NCBI GenBank assembly: GCA_035541775.1
Contig: DATKMP010000278.1
Location: forward strand, 1-5,463
Origin: DATKMP01 sp035541775
Lineage (GTDB): Bacteria > Bacteroidota > Ignavibacteria > UBA10030
Direction: 5' to 3'
DNA: 5,463 bases
The translations under genes were made by a program, and so were the position numbers. Under the pieces are notes generated by a model. That model saw only the letters and a list, made by a program, of their open reading frames with translations, was not told the DNA's origin and searched no databases. Within the stretch, counting starts at the first letter, position 1. The number at the start of each line of letters is the position of its first letter. This document shows positions 1 through 4,306 of this stretch, piece after piece.

Positions 1-283
1 TTAATTCCTGCCTCGGTAATGCACCCATCGCCATTTTGGGTTCTCCTTGTGCCGGTATAAACAGCAGCGAAGGAATGCTGCGGATGCCGAACACAGCGGC
101 AAGTTCTTGCTCGTCGTCGGTATTCACTTTATAAAAATTCACTTTTCCTGCATAGTCTTCCGATAACTCATCGATCACCGGCCCGACCATACGGCACGGT
201 CCGCACCACGGTGCCCAGAAATCGACCATTGCCGGTAAGGTTCCTTGATATTTCCATTCGCGGTTTGCGGAATAATCAAACAC
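1..283 (-). CDS. trxA: Thioredoxin, 3' end cut by window; N-terminus separated by an in-frame TAA
   Basis: This frame encodes a classical thioredoxin fold. It carries DFWAPWCGPCRM with the redox-active WCGPC pair, then VNFYKVNTDDEQELA, then GIRSIPSLLF with the cis-proline typical of thioredoxins, and is open to the left edge (LPRQEL). It would act as a cytoplasmic disulfide reductase recycled by thioredoxin reductase. The natural start is clearly ATG at 322, with an AAAGGA Shine-Dalgarno about 8 nt upstream and the family-like beginning MTEHLTAETFK. Codon 12 (287-289) is however TAA, where relatives usually have Glu (KEKVFDY). The coordinates given begin at GTG 283, the first possible start after the stop, which has no convincing ribosome site. 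No other frameshift or stop is seen in the roughly 95 codons that follow. The gene is either a fresh nonsense mutant, an N-terminally truncated but expressed protein, or a sequencing error. Family identification is certain; functionality is not. Confidence 0.85.
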   Translation of the reverse strand, partial: MFDYSANREWKYQGTLPAMVDFWAPWCGPCRMVGPVIDELSEDYAGKVNFYKVNTDDEQELAAVFGIRSIPSLLFIPAQGEPKMAMGALPRQEL

Positions 284-286
284 TTT

Positions 287-322
287 TTATTTGAAGGTTT
301 CAGCAGTAAGATGTTCTGTCAT
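287..322 (-). other. Detached N-terminal fragment of the thioredoxin gene, ending in TAA
   Basis: ATG at 322 opens 11 codons (MTEHLTAETFK) in the same frame as the thioredoxin domain and then meets TAA at 287-289. A strong AAAGGA site precedes this ATG at about 8 nt. A second ATG at 328 is too close to that site. One base change (TAA to GAA) would restore a continuous thioredoxin of ordinary design. By comparison with the fold, the detached part corresponds to the first beta strand. Confidence 0.75.
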
Positions 323-416
323 GTTCATGTTCCTTTCATCCAGAAATATTTTATTCTTTTTCATATGATGATGGAATAGAAAAAAGGATTCAGTAGAAAG
401 TACGAAATGTGGAAGT

Positions 417-1124
417 TTAATCTTCAGAATGAAATGGGCACCGATCGCCGATGCATTGAGCGTTGTGGGAGTGGAATTGGCATTGTATCTGTGTTGTCGT
501 CGATAACGGAACGTGGAATTGTCTTTGAATCAATTCCGATGCCTGTAGAATTGCCAAATACGAATCCCGTTTGCAGCAGCGCGGCCCGCCGCATGCTGCA
601 ATTTTTAATAAGCTTTCTGCCGTCATCCGATTGCACAAACCCCACTCTTCATTCGAGAGCGGTGTTGCATTCGTCATCACACTGACACAAATACCTGTTC
701 CCACCGCTGCGCCGCAGTTGCCGTAAAATCCGCAGAAGCCGCCGAGAATGTTTCCTGCCCGCCTCTTTGCCTGTGCAATCTTTTCGCGTTTTTCTACCGG
801 CGATACCTTAAGGGCATTACACCATGCTGCAATAAGAACAGCAGGAACGAGAAAATGATGTTCCGGGCCATGCATTTTGATGGAAGGTGCATGCATTAAA
901 TTATTGGCGAGACCGATCGGATCGGATTCTTGCGTGCGATTGCAATACTGCTCGATTAAATCATTGGCAGAAGCACTATGACATGAATCGCAGATGTAAT
1001 GCCCGTTCCGGCAAGCAGCATTCGCGTCATGCTCAGTTCCACAATAAAAGCATCGTAATGTTTGATGGTGTTCTGTGTATTCTAATTCTGCACCGCAGAC
1101 CAGACATCCTGATTTATAATCCAT
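417..1124 (-). CDS. DUF5714 domain-containing cysteine-rich protein
   Basis: This 235-residue protein has 19 cysteines. The N-terminal third is a zinc-ribbon or rubredoxin-like module with C7-x2-C10, C25-x2-C28, then C38, C45 and C48. The central part has the motifs I associate with DUF5714: GGFCGFYGNCGAAVG (residues 128-142), an ATPLSNEEWGL stretch (153-163) and GGPRCCKRD (179-187). The C-terminus has a further Cys/His cluster (C215, H218, H220, C224, C229, H232). No signal peptide or membrane segment is evident, so it is probably cytoplasmic. The family is known from methanogens and various anaerobes, sometimes fused to radical SAM or methyltransferase modules; its biochemical role is not established to my knowledge. 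It starts 39 nt after the rhodanese stop. The ATG at 1124 lacks a clear Shine-Dalgarno, unlike most neighbours, but the CLVCG beginning fits the family. The dense cysteines suggest metal or Fe-S binding (inference). Confidence 0.85.
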   Translation of the reverse strand: MDYKSGCLVCGAELEYTEHHQTLRCFYCGTEHDANAACRNGHYICDSCHSASANDLIEQYCNRTQESDPIGLANNLMHAPSIKMHGPEHHFLVPAVLIAAWCNALKVSPVEKREKIAQAKRRAGNILGGFCGFYGNCGAAVGTGICVSVMTNATPLSNEEWGLCNRMTAESLLKIAACGGPRCCKRDSYLAILQASELIQRQFHVPLSTTTQIQCQFHSHNAQCIGDRCPFHSED

Positions 1125-1163
1125 AGAGGCAAGATACAGAGAATTTTCTTTGTTTGATATTTC

Positions 1164-1550
1164 TTACGAAACCTGAGCCAGACTCCATGCAGACATACCG
1201 CCGACCATATTCGCAGCCTGAAATCCGTTTTTTACCAAGAGCGACGTTGCAGCAGAACTTCGACTGCCCGACTGACAGAAGCAGATAATTTCTTTCTCTT
1301 TGTATTTCGTTAACGTGTCGAGTTTTCTGCTCAATTGATCCAGCGGAATGTGCAGCGAGCCTTTGATGGTTTTCTGCTGCCGTTCTTGCTGTGTCCGCAC
1401 ATCTAATAAAACAACATCCGGCGAATGCAATAACTCTGCTACCTGTTTTGGCGAATAATGCGGCATTCGAGATTTTTTCCACTTATTTAAAAGATACAGC
1501 GCTACTATCGCGGCCGCAGCGATGTAAACAAGGAGTTGTTGTGTTTCCAT
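1164..1550 (-). CDS. Membrane-anchored single-domain rhodanese (sulfurtransferase)
   Basis: This 128-residue protein has one N-terminal hydrophobic segment (about residues 5-22). It is followed by the basic stretch KWKKSR, which by the positive-inside rule puts the catalytic domain in the cytoplasm. The rhodanese domain shows the VVLLDVRTQQE motif (46-56), IKGSLHIPL (62-70), the active loop C92-QSGSRS with the persulfide-forming cysteine, and a closing GFQAANMVGGMSAW. The loop is of the CxxGxRS kind found in single-domain rhodaneses such as GlpE and the YgaP rhodanese half. It would carry sulfane sulfur as an enzyme persulfide for transfer to thiols or thioredoxin. AAGGAA lies about 7 nt before ATG 1550. 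It follows the FmdB gene after 25 nt and precedes DUF5714 by 39 nt, so cotranscription is likely. The natural partner among the neighbours is the persulfide/CoA-disulfide reductase. Confidence 0.93.
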   Translation of the reverse strand: METQQLLVYIAAAAIVALYLLNKWKKSRMPHYSPKQVAELLHSPDVVLLDVRTQQERQQKTIKGSLHIPLDQLSRKLDTLTKYKEKEIICFCQSGSRSSAATSLLVKNGFQAANMVGGMSAWSLAQVS

Positions 1551-1575
1551 TCATTTGTTCCTTTTTTCCGTTTCC

Positions 1576-1803
1576 TTAATTTAATCCGCATGCACCGCCG
1601 CAACATCCACCAGACTCGCAGCTCGGAGCAGAGGAACAACTGCCGCTGCTTTCGTGGATTTGAACAGACGGCACAGACATTAATTTTTTATGTTCTGTGG
1701 AACCGCAAGATGGGCAAACGATATCTTCCTGAATTTCTTTTCCTTTGTGAAACACATCGTAAACGGTTTCACATTTCGTGCATCGATAATCATAAATAGG
1801 CAT
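1576..1803 (-). CDS. FmdB family zinc-ribbon protein with cysteine-rich tail
   Basis: This small 75-residue protein begins MPIYDYRCTKCETVYDV, the hallmark of FmdB/CxxC_CXXC_SSSS regulatory-type zinc ribbons. C8-x2-C11 and C30-x2-C33 would bind one zinc. After the ribbon comes a low-complexity tail rich in Ser, Gly and Cys (C56, C62, C67, C68, C72), ending GGCCGGACGLN. FmdB was named as a putative regulator next to formamidase in Methylophilus; for most members the role is unknown, and they sit beside many kinds of metabolic genes. A strong GAGAGGAA ribosome site lies about 7 nt upstream of ATG 1803, so the start is well fixed. It sits 78 bp after the YeiH gene and 25 bp before the rhodanese gene. 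The tail cysteines could add metal or sulfur binding (inference). Confidence 0.92.
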   Translation of the reverse strand: MPIYDYRCTKCETVYDVFHKGKEIQEDIVCPSCGSTEHKKLMSVPSVQIHESSGSCSSAPSCESGGCCGGACGLN

Positions 1804-1881
1804 AACAACTTCCTCTCATTTATTTATTGGATGCTGACAATTGTAAAAAGATTCATTAAAAATACTCCGTTCATAGCGCCA
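1804..1881 (-). other. 78-bp gap between the YeiH and FmdB genes
   Basis: This is one of the two longer gaps in the leftward gene row. Read on the minus strand it is AT-rich, with TTTACAATTGTCA followed by AATAAATAAATGAG and then the FmdB ribosome site. I see no GC-rich stem followed by a T-run, so no terminator is supported. TTTACA or TTGTCA could be a -35 element, but no good -10 box lies at 16-18 nt, so an internal promoter is possible and not shown. Confidence 0.3.
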
Positions 1882-2886
1882 TCACCATTGTCCGGCATAA
1901 AGCTGAATGAGGATACTTGCCGCCGCAACACTAACCCAGATAATCAATCCGAGCAGGATGGGTTTGTATCCAGCACTCGCCATTTTCTTCATATCTGTTT
2001 TTAAACCGATAGCGCTGAGAGCCATCACGATTAAAAACTTTCCAAGTTCTTTCAGCAGAGCAATGATATGAGCGTTTAAAATTCCAGATGTATTGACGGC
2101 AGACATGAAAAGAAATCCGAGAATGAACCATGGGAATATTTTCGCAAATTGAAATGTTCCTGCCTGCCCATGCTGTGCGTGCTGCTTTTTTCTCATCACC
2201 ATCAGCGCAACAAATCCGAGAGCAATCGGAACAATCATAATGGTTCGCGTTAATTTGACGATGGTCGCATAATCTCCTGCCTCGTTGCCATAACTGTATC
2301 CGGCGGCAACAACGGACGATGTGTCGTTAATCGCCGTTCCGGCAAACAATCCAAATCCTAACTGCGATAAACCGAGCGCGTGGCCTATTGCCGGAAAAAT
2401 AAACACCGCTACAACATTAAAAAGAAAAACGGTAGAAATCGAATATGCAATTTCCTGGTCTTCTGCTTCAATGATAGGTGCAATCGCAGCAATGGCAGAA
2501 CCACCGCAGATGGCTGTACCGACGCCAATCAAACTTTTCAAATTAAAATCTACCTTGAGGAGGCGGCCAATCAACAAGGCAGCAACAAGCGCAGCGGTGA
2601 TCGTGGTGAGAATAATGATAACGGATGCAGTTCCCGTTGCATACACCTGCCGCAAACTTAATCCGCTGCCGAGAATAATTACTGCCCATTGCAGAATTTT
2701 TTTCGATGTAAAATTCATACCGGATGCGAAGGATGACGGCAATGGAAAGATTGTACCGATAAGCATTCCAATCAAAATCCCGAACACAGCTCCGCCGATA
2801 AGCGGAATACTGTTTCCGAGCATATAGGCAACAAGGGCAACGGCAAGCGACACACCGATACCGCGAGAATTATTTTTTAACCACAT
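1882..2886 (-). CDS. YeiH/UPF0324 family putative sulfate exporter
   Basis: This 334-residue polytopic membrane protein has about ten hydrophobic segments across its whole length. Family-diagnostic motifs are present: LIGVGTAICGGSAIAAIAP (residues 119-137), FAGTAINDTSSVVAAG (181-196), VKLTRTIMIVP (210-220) and SAIGLKTDMKKM (291-302). These identify the YeiH / Cons_hypoth698 (COG2855) family, annotated as putative sulfate exporters because some members lie in sulfonate-degradation operons. Transport has not been shown for most members. Length agrees with the family. AAAGGA lies 6 nt before ATG 2886, fixing the start. It starts 22 nt after the methyltransferase stop. A short charged, His-containing loop (MRKKQHAQHG, 231-240) separates the two halves. 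In this setting export of sulfite, sulfate or a related anion formed during sulfur-compound turnover is the natural guess (inference). Confidence 0.92.
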   Translation of the reverse strand: MWLKNNSRGIGVSLAVALVAYMLGNSIPLIGGAVFGILIGMLIGTIFPLPSSFASGMNFTSKKILQWAVIILGSGLSLRQVYATGTASVIIILTTITAALVAALLIGRLLKVDFNLKSLIGVGTAICGGSAIAAIAPIIEAEDQEIAYSISTVFLFNVVAVFIFPAIGHALGLSQLGFGLFAGTAINDTSSVVAAGYSYGNEAGDYATIVKLTRTIMIVPIALGFVALMVMRKKQHAQHGQAGTFQFAKIFPWFILGFLFMSAVNTSGILNAHIIALLKELGKFLIVMALSAIGLKTDMKKMASAGYKPILLGLIIWVSVAAASILIQLYAGQW

Positions 2887-2908
2887 TACTTTTCCTTTGC
2901 AACTGTAA

Positions 2909-3454
2909 TTAGTATACGGAAAGAAGAAATAAAATCATATGCTGAAGCTGAAGTGATTCGATTTTTGCAAAACCCGCTTGTTCTGCTGCTGCAATTATTT
3001 TCTCGGATGAAAGACGATGTTCTATGGGCGGCCCGGATTCTTCTTTGCGGTATGGCCATTCTAAGATACCAACACGATGACGCGCAACGCGGTGTGTTTC
3101 TTTTAATGCTTGAAGAAGATCGTCGGATTCATGAAGCACGTGCCCAAGAAATACAAGATCGAATGATCGATCTTCAAACGGCAGCACTTCAATTGTTCCT
3201 TCAACAAATGTTCCCTGCGGAACGAAGTGCTTCGCCGCATCAAGCATTTCCGGATTGGGATCGACACCAGTAACTTGCAATGAACGATTTGCGAATGCTT
3301 CGGCAAAGATGCCGCTTCCTGTCCCGACATCGACAACCGTACTAGCAAGTAAGTCGTTCAAACATGCATCGGCAACACGCTCCACTTCCAGCATCGCAAC
3401 ACGCTGCGGTGAGCGCAACCGTTCAAGAGCGCCTTGAAATCGTCGTTCATGCAT
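2909..3454 (-). CDS. Class I SAM-dependent methyltransferase
   Basis: This 181-residue Rossmann-type methyltransferase has motif I VVDVGTGSG (residues 40-48), the acidic end of strand 2 in TGVDPNPEM (62-70), and the post-II/IV region LPFEDRSFDLVFLGHVLHE (91-109). It belongs to the Methyltransf_11/25 (UbiE-like) group. The substrate cannot be read from the sequence. The N-terminal stretch MHERRFQGALERLRSPQR, and HVLHE followed by LEWPYRKEESGPP, recur as far as I recall in a distinct subgroup of small bacterial methyltransferases of unknown target. A strong AAGAAGGGA ribosome site lies about 7 nt upstream of ATG 3454 and overlaps the stop of the preceding 84-residue gene, so translation is probably coupled. 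It ends 22 nt before the YeiH gene. Thiol, chalcogen or metalloid methylation would fit the neighbours, but nothing in the sequence proves it. Confidence 0.9.
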   Translation of the reverse strand: MHERRFQGALERLRSPQRVAMLEVERVADACLNDLLASTVVDVGTGSGIFAEAFANRSLQVTGVDPNPEMLDAAKHFVPQGTFVEGTIEVLPFEDRSFDLVFLGHVLHESDDLLQALKETHRVARHRVGILEWPYRKEESGPPIEHRLSSEKIIAAAEQAGFAKIESLQLQHMILFLLSVY

Positions 3455-3468
3455 CGTTTGTTCCCTTC

Positions 3469-3723
3469 TTAATCGATATTCCAGTAATTATTCAACAGCA
3501 TTTGCACATGTCGTTTAGCAGCCGAACGAAGAATAGCGCTGGCACATTCACCTTCAAAAGCAACGCACCTCTCTTCTGCGATTTTCTGAGCATGCTTTCC
3601 GGACGGTGCAGTGCGTATTGTTTCTTCCATCTTCGAACAATATACTGCCAGCACGTTAACCTGATGTTTTTGATCATAATCTGGCTCACGCACGTACGGC
3701 AAAAGTTCTTCTTCATGAAACAT
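3469..3723 (-). CDS. Hypothetical 84-residue protein
   Basis: I do not recognise this protein. It begins MFHEEELLPYVREPDYDQ, strongly acidic, and continues into a mixed, probably helical stretch (VNVLAVYCSKMEETI, then HAQKIAEERCVAFEGECAS, then ILRSAAKRHVQMLLNNYW), ending in NID. Three cysteines are present, two of them in RCVAFEGECA. No membrane segment or signal is seen. Its reality is supported by position: the stop lies 14 nt before the methyltransferase start, inside the ribosome site of that gene, and its start lies 14 nt after the upstream stop. ATG 3723 is chosen; a TTG two codons earlier is possible but would leave no room for a ribosome site. AAAGA about 6 nt upstream is a weak site. 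A 74-residue frame on the same strand (3492-3716) competes, but it is basic, Trp/Cys-rich and fits the gene spacing less well. Confidence 0.65.
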   Translation of the reverse strand: MFHEEELLPYVREPDYDQKHQVNVLAVYCSKMEETIRTAPSGKHAQKIAEERCVAFEGECASAILRSAAKRHVQMLLNNYWNID

Positions 3724-3737
3724 ACACAATCTTTCGC

Positions 3738-3959
3738 TTATGATCGAGTTTCTTGTTTATGAAAATATTGTTTTATGGAGAGTAGCAGCGGGCATTGCCT
3801 TCCAAAGTCTGTCATTCCTAGAAAAAACGCAGTGAGAGAAATGCCGAGAAGTAAAATTGAATTCATAGATAAAAGTAGAAACACCGTTATACCGATAAGT
3901 CCAAAGCTCTTCAATATTGTTCTTGTTATTTTTCGCGATGTCGATTCAATTATTTTCAT
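3738..3959 (-). CDS. Small membrane protein, divergent DUF2892/YgaP-TM-like
   Basis: This 73-residue protein has a basic N-terminus (SRKITRTILK) and two adjacent hydrophobic segments (about residues 18-33 and 34-48), followed by DFGRQCPLLLSIKQYFHKQ. The order of two TM helices, a Cys-Pro and a basic amphipathic tail matches the DUF2892 protein encoded just upstream, which has GFCPLYVPFK at the same place. I therefore read it as a divergent relative. The family is best known as the membrane half of YgaP, a membrane rhodanese; its function by itself is unknown. The start ATG at 3959 lies inside the last codons of the preceding gene, a 14-bp overlap in another frame. Its ribosome site (AAGAAAAAAGACG) is weak, which fits translational coupling. 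It ends 14 nt before the 84-residue gene. Confidence 0.72.
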   Translation of the reverse strand: MKIIESTSRKITRTILKSFGLIGITVFLLLSMNSILLLGISLTAFFLGMTDFGRQCPLLLSIKQYFHKQETRS

Positions 3960-4164
3960 CGTCTTTTTTCTTGATGGTCGTTAGTTTAAACGGAACATAC
4001 AGCGGGCAGAACCCGACGATGCTGGTCAGCAAGAAAACGACCGCCAATATTCCGAGAAGAATCGCCGCAATGCCGCTGATCTGATCGGTGAAATATAAAC
4101 CGGCAACAACGACGACGATGATAACGCGAAGTATACGGTCCGCGAATCCCATATTGTGTTTCAT
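3946..4164 (-). CDS. DUF2892 (YgaP-type transmembrane) protein
   Basis: This 72-residue protein begins MKHNMGFADRILRVII and is nearly all membrane: two TM helices (about residues 10-26 and 29-47) followed by GFCPLYVPFKLTTIKKK. This is the standard pattern of the DUF2892 family (YgaP_TM), in which the conserved Cys-Pro sits just after the second helix. The reading frame is open upstream to 4443, but the start at 4164 is firm: AAAGGA lies about 8 nt before the ATG, the protein then has the family length, and the longer frame would overlap the divergent oxidoreductase. In E. coli YgaP the same domain is fused behind a rhodanese; here the membrane rhodanese is a separate gene further down the row. 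As the first gene after the intergenic region it is probably promoter-proximal. It ends with a charged KKKDDENN tail overlapping the next gene. Confidence 0.92.
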   Translation of the reverse strand: MKHNMGFADRILRVIIVVVVAGLYFTDQISGIAAILLGILAVVFLLTSIVGFCPLYVPFKLTTIKKKDDENN

Positions 4165-4196
4165 AGAATTTTCCTTTCTCAATGTTCTATGGATGT

Positions 4197-4230
4197 GATG
4201 CAGGAATTCTGAAAACGATGCAGGTGTTCT
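4197..4230. repeat. Imperfect 14-bp direct repeat in the divergent intergenic region
   Basis: GATGCAGGAATTCT (4197-4210) and GATGCAGGTGTTCT (4217-4230) agree at 12 of 14 positions. Their starts are 20 bp apart, close to two helical turns. A further related pair, TGTTCTATGGATG (4183-4195) and TGTTCTACGAATG (4225-4237), agrees at 11 of 13. They lie between the putative divergent promoter and the DUF2892 start. A tandem regulator-binding site or a remnant of local duplication are both possible; the length is short enough for chance to remain an option. Confidence 0.4.
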
Positions 4231-4243
4231 ACGAATGAATCTT

Positions 4244-4272
4244 TTTTTTTCTTCGATCATCATATCTATAAT
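4244..4272 (+). promoter_or_regulatory. Possible promoter for the rightward oxidoreductase gene
   Basis: A perfect TATAAT lies at 4267-4272, 34 nt before the ATG at 4307, a sensible distance for a -10 box. The region 17 nt further upstream is a T-tract (nine T at 4242-4250) rather than a recognisable TTGACA. If the host uses a Bacteroidota-type sigma factor, TCAATTTG (4272-4279) is one mismatch from the TAnnTTTG -7 element instead. Position supports a promoter here; the exact boxes are uncertain. Confidence 0.35.
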
Positions 4273-4287
4273 CAATTTGACATGAAA
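4259..4287 (-). promoter_or_regulatory. Possible sigma70-like promoter for the leftward operon
   Basis: Read on the minus strand, TTTCAT (4287-4282) and TATGAT (4264-4259) are separated by 17 nt. The -10 matches TATAAT at 5 of 6 positions; the -35 is poor. It would give a leader of roughly 90 nt containing the direct repeats. It overlaps the candidate rightward promoter, so the two units could compete for polymerase. Weak evidence. Confidence 0.25.
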
Positions 4288-4306
4288 TGAAAAAGACTGA
4301 GAACGT

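Noticed and set aside
287..289. Programmed recoding of the TAA (selenocysteine, pyrrolysine or readthrough)
   Set aside because: Selenocysteine uses TGA and pyrrolysine TAG; the position is normally Glu, and no evident stem-loop follows. Mutation or error is simpler.
348..376. Possible promoter before the thioredoxin gene on the minus strand (TTCCAT, 17 nt, TAAAAT)
   Set aside because: Only the -10 is respectable and the DNA is AT-rich, so a chance match is likely; thioredoxin may simply be transcribed with DUF5714. No terminator hairpin was found in this gap either.
887..1126. 79-residue plus-strand frame opposite DUF5714
   Set aside because: Antisense shadow of a gene with clear family motifs; no ribosome site or domain of its own.
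2321..2827. 168-residue plus-strand frame opposite the YeiH gene
   Set aside because: It is the antisense of a well-supported membrane protein gene; its Pro/Lys/Ile-rich composition is what such a shadow gives and it shows no domain.
3492..3716. 74-residue frame beginning MKKNFCRTCVSQ
   Set aside because: It overlaps the 84-residue frame almost entirely, has a basic and Trp/Cys-rich composition typical of an antisense or shifted frame, and fits the spacing to its neighbours less well. Not fully excluded.
4277..4282. TTGACA on the plus strand as a -35 box for the oxidoreductase gene
   Set aside because: A -10 box 17 nt downstream would lie at about 4300-4305, directly against the ATG at 4307, and no TATAAT-like sequence is there.
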